Positions 1 through 13,046 of a DNA stretch of 64,000 nt are shown in pieces. The DNA comes from Przewalskia tangutica. Taxonomy: Eukaryota; Streptophyta; Magnoliopsida; Solanales; Solanaceae. Numbering within the stretch: position 1 is the stretch's first letter; the number at the start of each line of letters is the position of its first letter. The stretch spans positions 54,225,609-54,289,608 of the forward strand of contig CM056725.1 in NCBI GenBank assembly GCA_029844215.1, given 5' to 3'. The translations under genes and the position numbers were made by a program. The notes under the pieces were generated by a model that saw only the letters and a list, made by a program, of their open reading frames with translations, did not search any database and was not told the origin of the DNA.

Positions 1-1451
1 TTGTGGGGCGGAATTTTACGCGCCCCGTAGCGTGTAATCCCCTTTGTGGTTAGCTGAATTGTGTGCCTTAAATGTGGCGTTGGTTATTGAAATTCGACCT
101 TGAAAAAGGTGGCAAAGTTAGTAGAAACAAAGGAAGTTCTGTCCAAATTGCCGTAGGATTTAGGGAATTTGCACTTAGTTTATTCTACGTTCGAAGCTAG
201 AGTTTGATAGACGTTTTATGACCTTATTAGGATTGAAGTACTACGAGTAGCGTATCCTACCTGGAGGGTATAGTACTGTGGAGCCTTTTGCTAATTGTCG
301 GCAATCGTCGCGAGGTATGTGATTCTTCCTATCCTCTTCAGCATGACTATTTGTGAAATATATAGTGCGGTAGACGCACGTGTGTTAAAGGAATTAAATT
401 TCCCTTTTGTGCCTTGACTTGATATGAAGTGTAAAGGTATTGATTGTGTGAAAAAGTAGTAAACTCACATTCGTTAGTAATGGGTACTTGGTTGTTAAAG
501 AATAAGCCCTCTTGGTCTCATAAGGGCTTATAGTTGTAATTGGTTGGTTTAATGCTACATGATTCCACAGGCGGGCCGAATTATGCTACATGATTCCACA
601 GTACACCGAGCTCCACAGGAGGGCCGGATTATGCTACATGATTCCACAGTACACCGAGCTCCACAGGCGGGCCGGATTATGCCACATGATTCATCAGTAC
701 ACCGTGTCCCGCAAATGGGCCGGATTACATTATCACGTATGGATAATCAAAGTAAGCTCCCAAACAAGAGGTCCCTCCATAAAGGGCCGAATTATGTTAT
801 GTAAGATATGTAAGTTATATGGATAAACTTGACTAAATCCTTAAAGTAAGTACGTAAGAATATGATGTTAATTTTTATTGAAAGAAGGAAAAGAACGGTT
901 AATATACGATTTATTTTAGGAGTTAAAATGGCACGGTAGGATCTGGTATTTCATTTCTATACTTGCCCCTGTCATTTTTTTTATACAGTTATGATTTGCC
1001 ATCAGACCTTGTTTCGTTTCCATACTGCACTGTTATCGACCCTCTGGGCTGCGTTCATGCCCGCAGGTGTTAGGTACACAGGTTGGTGATCTCTGTTCAG
1101 TTTTTGGGAAGAAGCTCCATTCACTCCGGAGGATTATCTTTTGAGTACGGTTTCCCTGATATTGTAGATTATGTACATTCAGTGGTATGACGAGGCCCTG
1201 TCCCACCACAATTATAATTATTAGAGGTCTGTAGTCATATTTTGTGGGTCGGTTTGTAAAAAAAACAAGAAGGATGTAACTGCGGTTGTTTAAGTTTATG
1301 TATATGTGTCCAGGGAGGTGGCCTTATCGGCTAACCTGTTGTTTAAATTCTTGTTGTTTTATTTTATCGGGCCATGTATGTTCACCGATTATCTCGATAT
1401 GTACTGTAAGGGTGCCAGTAGGCACCACCGCGGCCCGGTTGGGTCGTGACA
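1..1451 (+). repeat. LTR, 3' portion, cut by window start (G-type family)
   Basis: The first 170 bases match the middle of the complete LTR at 59648-63618 (near 60847-61010), including the shared block around GGAAGTGCTG and CCGTAGAATT. The fragment runs to a typical LTR end, GGTCGTGACA, at 1451, but no primer-binding site follows. The next bases (from 1452) continue another LTR, so this copy was inserted into that LTR. Whether it is a solo LTR or the 3' LTR of an element to the left cannot be told from the window. Confidence 0.75.
552..735 (+). repeat. 48-bp minisatellite inside LTR
   Basis: The block beginning ATGCTACATGATTCCACAG recurs at 552, 583, 631 and 679. The last three are 48 bp apart and the first spacing is shorter (31 bp). 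The unit is a multiple of three, so the array stays open and gives a repetitive spurious reading frame; it is not a gene. Confidence 0.8.
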
Positions 1452-2882
1452 CTTTGCACTTGGAATATTCTACGTTTGAAGTTAGAAGTTAATAGACGTA
1501 TTATGGTCATTATAGGTTGACATACTACGCATTTACATATCGACTTAGCAAGTGGATTGAACCGAAGAGGTATGTGGAACTTTCTTATCTCTTGAGCATG
1601 AGTAGTTGTAAACGTATAGTACGGTAGACGTACGAGATTTAAATGAATTCAGTTTCATTTGAGATCCTTGACTTATTTTAAGGATGTCCAGGTTGGTTGA
1701 GTTAGAGAATTAACTCACTTGTTTTTAAAGGATAGAAATGCCTTGGTTTCAAAAGCATAAAGTTGGTTAATAACTTTATGGAAAGTAAAAAAGAATGGTT
1801 TATTCTAATAAGGTAAACAGAGATTTCTTGACTTGAAAATGTATAGAATACTTGATTTGGAAGGTATTGATTCCTTGAACTATTCTAAAGTTAAGAAACT
1901 TGATTACTAAAGCTAAGAGACTTGAAGTATTTTAAAAGTATATGATACTTGGTTTTGAAAGTATAAGTCTCTTGGTTATAAAAAGAATGGAAGTGTCTAA
2001 AGCATAAAGTTAATATAATGGCTTTATGGGAAGTTGGTTATAATAGCTTTATGGAAAGGTGAAAGAGTGGTTTACTCTAGTAATGTAAATAATGATAAAT
2101 GACTTGAAATAATGAAAGGCAAATTGATTTGAAGGCATCAATTGCTTAAGGTTTTAAAAGAAAGAAGTCACTTGATTTAGAAGCCTATAAATGTATTTCT
2201 AAAAGGTATTGTGACTTGTCTTGAAAAGTAGATATGACTTTATACTACGATTATTAGTATCTTGGAAGTTTTATATGAAAAAAGTCATTTTTAAAAGAAT
2301 AGAAGTACGTAGTACTTTGGGGTTAAATTCCCGGATTTTTATAATGACATGTTAGTGCCTTAAGTAAACTAAAATGAGAGTGTATATGAACAAAGCTAAT
2401 AAGAAGTTAGGGGATTTCTTAACTTGCTTATGTTATGTATGATAAGCCGGTGGTGCTTATGTTATGTATGATAAGCCGATAGTGCTTATGTTATGTATGA
2501 TAGCCGGTTGTGCTAGGGATATATATATTGTTCATTACGGGGTCATTCCCCGGGTTTGTGGCATTTGCATATTCCGTGGATTTGCTATCCATGATGCGAG
2601 GAATACCTCATGCGAGTCCGTAGGGCTTATGCGGGTCCACACGACCTATGCGGGTGGATACAGTCTATGCGAGGAAGTTACCTCATGCGGGTCCATACGG
2701 CCTATGCGGGTGAAATAGTCTCAGGAGTAGGATTTCTTAATGATACTACGGGCGGGTGACCCTACTTTGATCACGAGCCTCCTATTTTTATGCAATAAAG
2801 TATATACTTGGTTACTCTCATTGTTAGTAAGGCACAGTGTACTGTAATTTTATTATCATACATGTCTCCAGCTTTATTTTAG
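1452..2882 (+). repeat. LTR fragment (E2/E6-type), middle portion
   Basis: This stretch matches the reverse complement of about 4110-5510 in the E6 3' LTR, including the CGGTAGACGTACG motif and the run of GCGGGTCC-type repeats at 2590-2720. Both ends are missing. The left end is cut by the LTR ending at 1451; the right end stops abruptly near 2882, where minus-strand LTR sequence begins. Confidence 0.7.
2426..2512 (+). repeat. 29-bp tandem repeat, three copies
   Basis: GCTTATGTTATGTATGATAAG recurs at 2426, 2455 and 2484, followed by GCCGG or GCCGA. The same motif occurs in fewer copies on the other strand near 4610-4680 in the E6 LTR. Confidence 0.8.
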
Positions 2883-2883
2883 T

Positions 2884-3495
2884 CTTGAGTTTGAGGATTT
2901 ATCATGGAAGATTGAACAATTTTGGTCCCCAACTTTAGCCCTTGGCCGAGAGCCTCAATGAGAAAGAGAAATATTTGCTCTTGAAATATGGCTAAGTGTA
3001 GAAGTCTTGCACTCCTTCTTGATATATATAATATGTCTCTAAGTGTGAGATCAAGACAAGTGTATGGTCTTAGGTGTAGCAAGACAAGTGGAGTGGGACC
3101 CACCTCCACTTGTCTCCAAAATATCTAGACATTCAAGTCTTCCAAGACCAAGTTGGGGTGACACGTGTCGCCCTCCGATTCGTCCAAAATTATTTCATCT
3201 CCCAAAAATCCATAATTGGCCAAAATATCTCAAAATATTGTGGGCCCCACAAAATCGTAAAATTTTCCCGAGGGTCCCACGTGACCAAATTCGAACATAA
3301 AAATCCATAATTCTAATATATTCCAAAAGTCTCATATACCAAATTTGAGAATCAAATTCCCATTAATAAACCTTTCTTCACAAATTCCCGAGAATTTTAG
3401 TTAAGAAAAAGTAATTTTTCTTTCTTTCCAAAATTCAAATCTCAATTTCGTACGCACGTTCTCATCTCATTGCCTTGGAAATACGGGGTGTAACA
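2884..3495 (-). repeat. LTR fragment, 5' end, minus strand
   Basis: Read on the minus strand it starts with the family terminus TGTTACACCCCGTATTTCC (ending at 3495) and includes the palindromic G-box ACACGTGTC (CACGTG at 3162-3167). It runs about 610 bp and then joins plus-strand LTR sequence at 2882. No polypurine tract follows at 3496, so it is not an intact element border. Confidence 0.7.
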
Positions 3496-3660
3496 TTCTT
3501 CACGTTCCAAACACATGTATGTAACCTCCATAAGCTTATAATTACCTTCTCTTCAAGTCTCAACACCAAAAGTTGAAGAACAGCCTAAGGTTCCAACCTT
3601 AAACTCACGGCTCAAGTGGAGATCTTTGGGGTTTAAGGGGTTGTATTGCCTTAGCACTTC
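3496..3660 (-). repeat. Short LTR-derived fragment
   Basis: These 165 bases resemble the segment near 6090-6240 of the E6 LTR (CTCTTCAAGT, an AAGTTGAA block, then CCTAAGGTT). I read it as leftover minus-strand LTR sequence between two insertions. No coding content is seen. Confidence 0.45.
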
Positions 3661-6600
3661 TGTCACGACCCAACCCCGGGCCCGTGACTGGTGCCCTACC
3701 TGGGCACCCCTGTCAGGTATATATCAGAGAATAGCAGCGGAACATACACAACACACATAAAAACTTAGACAGTAAACAGCAACAGGCTAGCCGATAAGGC
3801 CACCTCCCGTAAAATATACACAATCTAGAAATCGAACAGTACATCTTTTTTTTTCTTTACAACCCAATCCACAATGTGACTACAGACCTCTAAGAATAAC
3901 AACTGTGACGGGACAGGGCCCCGCCATACCCCTGAATATACAACAACCAACCATACCAGGGATAGGCCTCCGGAGTAATGGAGATTCCCAACAGCTGAAC
4001 AGTGATCCTAAGAGTGAGGATCAGCAACCTGTATACTCTACCTGCGGCATGAACGCAGCCCCCCGAAGGAGGTCAGTACAACATGTACCAAATATGTGAA
4101 ACTGAAAGTACTGTAGTGAAATCATAAGTCTAAAATAAAGCTGGAGACACGTATGATAACTCAAACAACAGTACACTGTGCCTTACTAACAATGAGAGTA
4201 AACAAGTATATACTTTACTGCATAAAAATAGGAGGCTCATGATCAAAACAGGGTCCTTCGCCCGTAGTATCAATAAGCAATCCTACTCCTGGGACTATTT
4301 CACTCGCATGGGTCCTGTGGACCCGCATAAGGTATTCCTCGCATAGGCTGTACCCGCCCGCATGAGACTATTTCACCCGCATAAGCCCATAACGACTCGC
4401 ATGAGGTATTCCTCGCATCATGGGTAGCAAATCCACGGAACAGGTGGTATAACGTCTTGGGGTTTTACCCCTCATTTATACTCTTACCCTGAAGCAGGTG
4501 GTATAACGTCTTGGGGGTTTACCCCTCATTTGTATTCTTACCCTGGAGAAGGTGGTATAACGTCTTGGGGGTTTACCCATCATTTATACTCTTACCCTAA
4601 CTCAACCGGCCATCATACATAACATAAGCCCTAACGGCTTATCATACATAACATAAGCACTACCGGCTTATCATACAATAAATAAGCAGCGAAGAAATCC
4701 CCCTAACTTCTTATTTGTCTTATTCATGTACACTCTCATTTTAGTTTACTTAAGGCACTAACATGTCATTATAAAATCCGGGAATTTAACCCAAAGTACT
4801 ACGTACTTCTATTCTTTTAAAATGACTCATTTTCATATAAAACTTCCAAGATACTAATAACCGTAGTATCAAGTCATAACTACATTCTAAGTCAAGTCAC
4901 AATACCTTTTAGAAAATACATTTTCAGGCTTCTAAATCAAGTGACTTCTTTCTTTTAAAACCTTAAGCAATTGATGCCTTTAAATCAATTTGCCTTTCAT
5001 TATCAAGTCATTTATCATACTTATATTACTTATAGTAAACCACTCTTTTTAACTTTTCATAAAGCTATTATAACCAACTTCCCATAAAGCCGTTATACTA
5101 GCTTTATACTTTAGAAACTTACATTCTTATTTATAACCAAGAGACTTAAATTTCCAACAAAACAAGTATCAAAAATACTTTCAACATACTTAAAGTCTCT
5201 TAACTTTTGAAAACCAAGATATCCTTAATATCTAAACAAGTGAGTTAATTCCCTAACTCAACCAACTTGGACATTCTTAAAATAAGACAAGGATATCAAA
5301 TGGATTAGATTTTCAAAATCTTGTACGTCTACCGTACTATACATTTACAACTTATTCATGCTCAAGAGATAAGAAAGTTCCACATACCTCTTCGGTTTAA
5401 TCCACTTGCTAAGTCCAATACGCCGTACGTAGTATGTCAACCTATAATGACCATAGTACGTCTATTAACTTCTTACTTCAAATGTAGAATATTCCAAGTG
5501 CAAAGTCACTAAATTCTACGGAAAATCGGACAGCACTTCCTTTGTTTCTACATACTTTGCCACTTTTTTCAAGGACGAATTCAATAACCAAACACGCCAC
5601 ATTTAAGGCTCAACAAAGTAGTTAACAATAGGGGATTACACGCTTAATCAAGACGTGTAAAATTCCGCCCCACAATAAATATCAAACTAGTCCAACATAT
5701 AATGTCCATTCGGCAAAATAGGGACAACAATACAAATTCGTTTCCAATCCCTTTTCAATCCAAGTGGTTTAATATAACATGTTATCTAGCCACAATTGAT
5801 TACAACTACTACAATCCTCAAGTAGGTAAACATGCGACAATTCTAATTATCGACCAAATTGTATTTCAATTTCAAATGGCTTAACATGTCATTTTCGGAT
5901 TTGAGCTTCCAAATTTCCATAACACTTATCAATCTTCATAACACATATCACATGATCATTTCTAACTTATAATAACACGGAATCTTCAATTACAAAAGTA
6001 AGACGAAGATTATACCTCATTTAGCCCAAATATGATCCAAGATTACAAGTCGATCCTTAGCAACTTTAGCTCCTCCTTTCGACGTTCCAATCCACTCCAA
6101 GCAACCCTTAGAAGCTTATGAAGAACTCCTCTTCAAGTTCCAACTTCAAAGTTGAATAACTCCTTAGGTTTTCGCCTTGCGACTAATACGAAAACACCAT
6201 TTTCCGGGATCTTTCTAGTGAGATACACTTACAATACCCTTAGGTACCTTGGTTTAAAGTATGAGGATTATTGGACAAAAATTGAAAAATTTCCTCTTGG
6301 AAATTGACCATTGCCGTGATCCTCCCTAAGAGAGCAAGAACAAGATTTTAATTTTTTTCTAAGTGTAGAATGACAAAGTCTTGCTACTAATATACTTAAA
6401 TAATACTAGGAAGGGTCAAGATTAAAACAAATGGGTGGCTTGGATGAGTTTCACAAGGATCAAGCCAAGTGGCCCTTTGACAAGTCAACAATGTCAAGCT
6501 CTTTGTCTTTGCAAGACTTGGTCATTTAAATTATGGTCAAATGACCATTTTATCCATGCCATTATCGTCCAAGACCACTAAGGGGGGTGACACGTGTCGC

Positions 6601-6736
6601 CCTCCCATTCGTCGCAATATTTCGTTATCCGACAATTCCATAATTCCGATAAATTTTTACTCGTCTCAAATCTTAACATTTTTTAGTTCTTACGTACGTT
6701 CTTATAAACATATCCTGGAATTTCCGGGGTGTAACA
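3661..6736 (-). repeat. E6 3' LTR, complete, minus strand
   Basis: The left border TGTCACGACCC (3661) and right border CCGGGGTGTAACA (6736) are the reverse complements of the family ends TGTTACACC...GGGTCGTGACA. At 3076 bp it is a full-length LTR. Within it, in minus-strand order, are the G-box (6591-6596), a promoter-leader region, the CGGTAGACGTACG motif (about 5320-5335), three 54-bp repeats, and the hairpin group near the LTR 3' end (about 3905-4080). A polypurine tract follows at 6737, which marks this as the 3' LTR. Confidence 0.85.
4443..4600 (-). repeat. 54-bp tandem repeat, three copies
   Basis: GGTGGTATAACGTCTTGGGG recurs at 4443, 4497 and 4551, each followed by TTTACCC and CATTT. 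The three units differ at a few positions only. The array lies inside the E6 LTR and is absent from the equivalent place in the E2 LTR, so it is a local amplification. Confidence 0.85.
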
Positions 6737-6776
6737 TTCTTCCCCCCTTAGAAACATTCGTCCCCGAATGTTCTTT
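6737..6776 (-). promoter_or_regulatory. E6 polypurine tract and adjacent hairpin
   Basis: On the minus strand a TAAGGGGGGAAGAA tract directly abuts the 3' LTR, the standard primer for plus-strand DNA synthesis. Just upstream lies an inverted repeat, ACATTCG and CGAATGT separated by GGG(G)A, seen next to the tract in the other elements too. Confidence 0.8.
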
Positions 6777-6889
6777 TGGGAGTCAAACTTAAAGATAGCC
6801 ACATAGTCTCCTTATAACCCCTACATACCAATAATGCCACACATGGCCACATAACAATGCTCATACAAAAATGTCAACATGAACCCCCA

Positions 6890-8460
6890 TGTGTCAACGT
6901 CGGTTATCTGCATAAAGCTTCTGCTGACTCTGAGCTTACTAATAATCTTTCCTGGATAAGCTTCGCCTTATCCACAGCCCGCTGAATCAAATCTGGACCA
7001 AATAACTGAACCTCGCCTACGTCTAACCAACCAACCGGCGATCTACACTTTCTTACATACAAGGCCTCATACAGGGTCATCTAAATACTGGAAGGGTATC
7101 TGTTATCGTACGTAACTCAACAAGAGGCAATTAACCCTCCCGGCTATTTCTGAAATCAAGAACACAGGCCCGCAACCTATCCTCAAGTGCCTGGATAGTA
7201 CGCTCTGCCTGTCCGTCGGTCTGAGGGTGTAATGCAACACTGAGACTCACATGTGTCCCTAAATCCCTTCTGAAAAACCTCCAGAAGTTATCTGTAATCG
7301 AGCTCATCTGTCTGACATCATAAACGTAAGAACCCCGTGCAGTCTCACAATCCCCCTGCTATGAAAGCTAGCATGAACCTCAGCCGAGCAAGTGGTCCTA
7401 ACCGGAAGAACACGGCTGGTTTCGTCAGCCTATTTACCATGACCCCCACGGGGTCGCACTTCCTCTGAGTACGATGCCATCCTGTAACAAGATCCATTTT
7501 AATTACCTCTCATATCTAAGTCGGGGTCTAAATCGCCTGTAATAGCCCACTGGGCTTCTGGTGTTCAACCATGACCTGCTACTAATTCGGATATTTAGCA
7601 ACAACTCTGCTACGTCCCTCTTCAGGCCACCTTTCCAAAACATACATCTGAGGTCACTACACGACATAGTCGACCCCGAACAATTAGAGCAATAAGCACT
7701 GCGTGCCTCCCCTAAGACCTGCTGACTAGTTCTGCAGCACCGGGTACACACAATCTATCCTCATATCACAGCACCCCATCCGGTGTTACTCAAACAGGCT
7801 CTTTTCTTCTCGGAGAGCCGTATCTCGATACCGTATCATAACTGGATCCTCATACGGTCGCCTCTTTACCTCCTCAACGACGGAAGACTCGGCAACCTCT
7901 CGGATCCAAACTTCATTAATCTGGGAAACAAATAATCGAACCCCCTAGGCTCTGTGAGTCGATGAATCTCACGACCACGCCCCGCTTATCCGCTGCCCAT
8001 CTGACAGACTACCCATAGATCCACGACTAAGAGTACATGTAACTGTCTTGGCTTTCCCCAGATGGTATAGGATATCGATATCACAATCCTTGGGTAACTC
8101 TAACCACCGTCTCTGTCGCAAATTCAACTACCTCTGTCTGAAGGTATACCGAAGGCTCTTGCGGTCTGCACAAATATCCACATGAAGTCTATATATACGT
8201 CATGCCTCCAAATCTTCAAGGCATGATTTAACTGCCGCCAGCTCTAAATCGTGAGTGGCGTAATTTCCTTTCCTGCTTCCCTAACTACCGGGAAAACATA
8301 GGCTCTATCCTTATCGGGTTGCGTCAGCACACAACCTAGCCCATAGCCCAACACCCAACGTGTTATCATAATAACCTAACCCTCTAGTCTTTCAAGAGGA
8401 GTTAGAACTGTAGTCGAGTCAACTTATCTTCCAATAACTGGAAACCTTTCTCATTCTTGC
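6890..8460 (-). pseudogene. E6 pol remnant: integrase and RNase H
   Basis: Minus-strand translations in changing frames match chromovirus pol. The integrase C-terminal side lies at about 6895-7300 and the core at about 7300-7500. The zinc-binding N-terminus is at 7503-7780, with GEARSAY, DLRCMFW and GGLKRDVAE recognisable. RNase H is at about 7980-8460, with a GFQLLEDKLT match to the RT/RNase H connection. The integrase CPxC metal ligands are not readable. The chromodomain is missing: post-pol non-coding DNA joins straight to the integrase C-terminal region near 6890. Stops and frameshifts are frequent, so this copy is dead. It belongs to the element whose 3' LTR is 3661-6736. Confidence 0.75.
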
Positions 8461-9775
8461 GAAATATTCGGGTGTCCTTAATCTCAATTATGGTTCCTGT
8501 TTCCTTTTCTCTGTTGCAACCAAACTTGGTCATTAACTTAGATTTGATTCTTTTTCTTGCCTCCTGGCTAAGACTTCTAGTCAAATACAATTTAGGGGGG
8601 GGAAGGTTTCCTTGATCTCGTCAAGTAGTAACCCGATGCTACCACCTTTCCTCGAGGTGTTCTTACTGCCCATTATTTACTAATGGTCTTACACTAGTCT
8701 AGGGTAATCATATCTCGTGCAACTTACATAACCATAGTCGTATTCTCTTTTATCATTCTGGTCATAACCTTACCTTATGCTTATTATTAGCAAAAGTATT
8801 TCTATCTTGATTCGTAATTGTGCAGTTTCATATATGCGTACTACCTGCATTTTTATCCTTACGACACTTCCTCGACCATTTCGTACGTCGTTCTTAATTA
8901 CCCCAACACAATACTTTTCCCACGGTTATCTAAAAATGTAACCTATGGCATGACGATACCGAAGACCTTACCCGTCTTCTATCCTTTGTCTAACAACATG
9001 GGTACACGTAACCCCATAATACGTAAAACTATCCTTTACATGGGGGAGAGAACTTATCTCTCTTAATAAACCTTCCTTGGAGTCACAACCCTAATCACAG
9101 GGTCCTCTTGCGGTCCAGTAAATATCTAATCATCACGCACCACCTTAAAGTCGTGTAGATTTTCAAAACCTACCAAAGATATCTTCTGTTTTCCGTAGGC
9201 AGCACTCGTACTTATCTTATTCTTGCTTGCGCGCTATCCTGAACTTATCCGGAAGGTCGTGGCCCTGACCGCCACACCAAACCAACTCCAAGTACATCCA
9301 AGGGCACTTAGCATAAACTCCTTCAACCTCGAGTATTACTTACTTTCTGCATTAATTTACCTCAAATGAACAAGTCACACAGACTTATTAAAATCAACAA
9401 TGTCAAAGAAGGAAGGATAATTCACTGGTTACCACCACTTCTCTTCCTTTCCACTCGATAACCGGCTTACCGGAAAACTAGTACCGAATCGATCTCTCTT
9501 CTGTAGTCCACGTTGGCATAACAAGAGGCCAACTAGCCCGTACCCATAATATCCTCAAAGTCTGTCATAACAACTCTGCTAGGTCTGCTAGGGTCCAACG
9601 CCTGTATCGTTATCGGCAATTATCTACCCGCTCAGCTACCACCCAACACTCACGGGTGTAGTCACCTCGAAAGGTCCTCATGGATTCAGGCTCCATTTCT
9701 TTACACTTGGTTGCTCTCTTTCTTACTGGTCGTACTCTTCCCGTACTTCCAAACTTATTCCAACGTACGTACATA
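8461..9775. other. Unassigned stretch inside E6
   Basis: Similarity to pol stops at about 8455. The following 1.3 kb has no reading frame that I recognise, no LTR motifs, and does not match the post-gag module of the gag-only elements. It is pyrimidine-rich on the plus strand. It could be a fast-decayed internal region or a foreign fragment captured when E6 lost its gag and primer site. Confidence 0.5.
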
Positions 9776-10794
9776 GCCTTCATACTGATTCGAGCCTCCT
9801 ATCTTTTCAATTCAAGTTGTTAAGTATAACATGTTATAAAGCCGCAATCGATTATAACAACTAAAATCTTCAAGTAGATAACATGCGACGATTCTAGTTA
9901 TCGACCAAATTGTATTTCAATTTCAAATGGCTCACAATGTCATTTTGGCTATAGGCCACTATCCATATCACTTATCAATTTTTAATACATATACCTCATG
10001 CTAGTAAAAATGTAAGTCTACAACAATATGTAATCTTATAACACTTAAGAGAACAAGATTGTTACCTTAACGAGCCTTAATCCAACTTCAAGATCCGAAG
10101 TCTCCCCCTAGCAACTTAGAGCCTCTCCTTGACACTCCAATCCACCACTTGAAGCCCTTAGAAGATCACAAACAACTTTCCTTTAACTTCCAATCCAAAC
10201 CTAGGAAAGGGACTTAGGTTTTCACCTTGCGACTAATACGAAAACGACACTTTTCTGGGCTATTTCTATTGAGATACACTTACAATACCCTTAGGAACCT
10301 TGGTTTAAAGTGTGGAGATTATTGTACAACAAACGAAAATTTTCTCCTTGAAACCCTCAGTAAACCCGAGAGCTCCCCTTTGTGTTCTTCAAGTTTTCTT
10401 GAAATTTGTCTAAGTGTGGGAACTAGTCTTGCTACTAGTATGTTTAAATAACAACATGGAGGGTCAAGATGATAACAATTGGGTGGCTTTGATCCAATTC
10501 ACTTAAAAATCTAGCCAAATGGCCCTTTTGACTTAGTCAATATTATCAAGCTCTAGCCCTAGCAAGACTTGGTCATCTTAATATTGGTCAAATGATCATT
10601 TAATCCATGTCTATTTCGTCCAAGACCAACTAAGGAGGGGGGGGGTGACACGTGTCGCCCTCCCATTCGTCACAATATTTCGTTTTCCGACATTTTCATA
10701 ATTCCGATAAATATTTACTAGTCCCAAATCTTAACATTTTTGGAGTTCTTACGTACGTTCTTAAAAACATGCCCTGGAATTACGGGGTGTAACA
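9776..10794 (-). repeat. E6 5' LTR, truncated (only the 5' third)
   Basis: It matches about 5750-6736 of the E6 3' LTR and 26280-27276 of the E2 LTR, with the terminus TGTTACACCCCGTAATTCC (minus) at 10794 and a G-box at 10649-10654. The rest of this LTR, the primer-binding site and gag are missing, so a deletion joined pol-side DNA to the LTR interior. The bases flanking E6 (ACTTC on the left, TTTCC on the right) do not form a duplication. Confidence 0.65.
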
Positions 10795-12841
10795 TTTCCT
10801 AATCTTTTGGCTAGTGCCTTAGTTCCAAAACCTAAAGGTTGTTATAATGACTTTAGGGGAGTCAAATGAGTGATTTACTTAATTGATTTAAAATAAGAGA
10901 AATGACATGATTTAAAGAGAAGTAACTTGTTTTAAAGGTGTGAGTTACTTGGGATTTAAAAGTATAAGCTACTTTATTTCTAAAGTTAAGAAACTTGATT
11001 TCTAAAGTTAAGAGACTTGAAGTATTTTGAAAGTTATGTAATTTGATTTGAAAGTATATGATATTTGGTTTTAAAAGTATAAGTCTCTTGGTTATAAAAA
11101 GAATGAATTTGTCTAAAACCATAAAGGGTTATAACGGCTTTATGAGAAGTTGGTTATAACGGCTATATGGAAGGTTATGAGAGTTGTCTATTTTGATGGA
11201 TAGGTATGAGTTGCCTAGGTTGTGTAATTAAAAGTTACTAAGTTCAAAGCCTTGAAATGAATTTCTAAAGGTGTAGTAACGTATTTGAAAAATAGACATG
11301 CCTTGATACTACGGGTGTTAGTATCTTGGGGTTTTATATAAAAAGGAGTCTTTTGAAAAGAATGGACGTACGTAGTACTTTGGCTTGTTTAAATGAGAAT
11401 TATTCTATTTGTGCCTTGATAGTACTTTGGCTTGTTTAAATGAGAATTATTCTATTTGTGCCTTGATAGTACTTTGGCTTGTCTAAATGAGAATTATTCT
11501 ATTTGTGCTTCGATAGTACTTTGGCTTGCTTAAATAAGGATTTCTCTTGGTATATGTAAAAAGAAGGCATGGTAATTTTCTTGGTTTATGTAAAAAGGAA
11601 AGACATGGTAATTGTCTTGGTTTGTGTAAAGGCATGGTATTGTCTTGATTTATGTAAAAAGGAAAGGCATGGTGTTGTCTTGGTTTGCTAAAATGATGGT
11701 TATTCATTTTATAAATAAAGGTCGAGAATGGTTTGCTTGCATATGGGTTTCTCATATAGACATTCGTGCAAGTGTCGTATTTCCACATCTCCGCGTCCCT
11801 CCATAAAGGGCCGACAACTTGGTTCAAAGGATATCATGAGGTAGCTCCCCGTGGTGGTGAGTGGTACACACTCACGGCGGGTCGGTATTTGACTCGGACG
11901 GGTTAAATTCTCGGGATATATATAAGCCATTGATTAGCTATCCGTGATGCGAGTATCGTGTACCAATGACTCATTGCGGGTCCACATGACCAATGGGGGT
12001 GAAATAGTCTCTTGCGGGTGAAATAGTCCTATGATAGGTTGCATTATAACACAGAGGGTGGTTGACCCTGGCACTGGCACGACCTTCATGTTTTGAAACG
12101 GTAGTGATTTCATTAATGAAAGGGTGCAGTGTGTTTATGACTTAAAGTGGAACAATTGGTCTCATTGTTAAAAACATAACTTAAAAGATAAAAAGGATTG
12201 CATTACTCTCATGATTGCAAGGTTCAGTGTGCTTATTGATGTTATATTATATCATGGACTGCCGGCAGTGAGGAAGGATTCCACGGGCATGATTGATATT
12301 ATGGGCGTGAGACCCATGGTTATATTTGAGTAATGACTTTGAGGGCATGCGTGCCTGACTTGATATGACTACTTATGTATTGTGTACTATAGTTTGTCTA
12401 TCATAACATTCTTCGTACTGACCTCCTTCGAGGGGCTGCGTTCATGCCGCATGTTTAGGTACGTAGTTTGGTGATCTGCAGGTGTAGGACCCTGCTCCGA
12501 GTTTTTGGATAGCTCCATCTGTTCAGGAGTTTATCATTTTGGTATAGATCCTTTAGTACAGGCTTTTGTACAGTTATGGGTACGGCGGGGCCTTATCCCG
12601 TCATAGTTCAGTAAAACTCTTAGAGGTCTGTATTCATATGTGGGATTGGACTCGTGTACAATGTAGTGTCTGTTGATTATGTATATTATATGGCAGCCTT
12701 GTCGGCTTTGCCCTTGCATGTTCATTGGTTTTAAAGAGAAAAAAAAAGGTGTTGTTTAGTTCCGCGGTTTACTTGAGTCAGTTAGATAGAAGGGTGCCCA
12801 AGTAGGGCACCAGTCACGGGTCTGGGGTTCGGGGCGTGACA
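10795..12841 (+). repeat. G1 5' LTR, 3' half
   Basis: It resembles 61390-63618 of the G2 3' LTR over its whole length and ends in the standard GGGGCGTGACA at 12841, directly followed by a primer-binding site. Near its end are a GGTGCCC/GGGCACC hairpin (12793-12811) and the inverted pair GTCACG/CGTGAC (12813-12840). The LTR 5' half is not joined to it; E6 sequence lies there instead. Confidence 0.8.
11374..11560 (+). repeat. 47-bp minisatellite, four copies
   Basis: AGTACTTTGGCTTGT begins at 11374, 11421, 11468 and 11515. It is followed at 11535-11690 by a second, less regular array around GGCATGGT and TTGTCTTGG. The same unit (48 bp) is present in ten copies in the G2 LTR at 61937, so copy number differs between sister LTRs. 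Confidence 0.85.
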
Positions 12842-12844
12842 GAG

Positions 12845-12856
12845 TGGTATCAGAGC
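12845..12856 (+). other. G1 primer-binding site
   Basis: TGGTATCAGAGC starts 3 bases after the LTR end and is complementary to the 3' end of initiator tRNA-Met, the usual primer for plant Ty3/gypsy reverse transcription. Confidence 0.9.
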
Positions 12857-12900
12857 AGTCAGTCCTCGGAATGTCTACAGACCGTGTCTAGTAGAGTCTT

Positions 12901-12934
12901 GATTATCGGTGTGTTGCGCGCCACACCCATAAAC
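12901..12934 (+). other. G1 leader hairpin with GCGCGC loop
   Basis: The arm GATTATCGGTGTG (12901-12913) faces CACACCCATAAAC (12922-12934) across an 8-nt loop, TTGCGCGC. Stem positions 2 and 7 are mismatched. The loop hexamer is self-complementary. It lies 44 nt after the primer-binding site, as in the other elements. I propose it as an RNA dimerisation element. Confidence 0.6.
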
Positions 12935-13046
12935 AGGAGGCTACAGGACATTTAGGAGTTGGTTTCTATTCTTCTCACTCTGAGATCGTGCCATAGAGCT
13001 GTGTTATTAAGATAATCCCTCTCTGACGTATTTTTGTGTTACAGCT

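Noticed and set aside
559..804. 81-codon repetitive open frame
   Set aside because: Product of the 48-bp array in the LTR at 552-735; unit length, not selection, keeps it open.
8402..8590. Possible host gene exon in E6
   Set aside because: Only the end (GFQLLEDKLT) is recognisable, and that is the chromovirus RT/RNase H connection; the rest has no signal.
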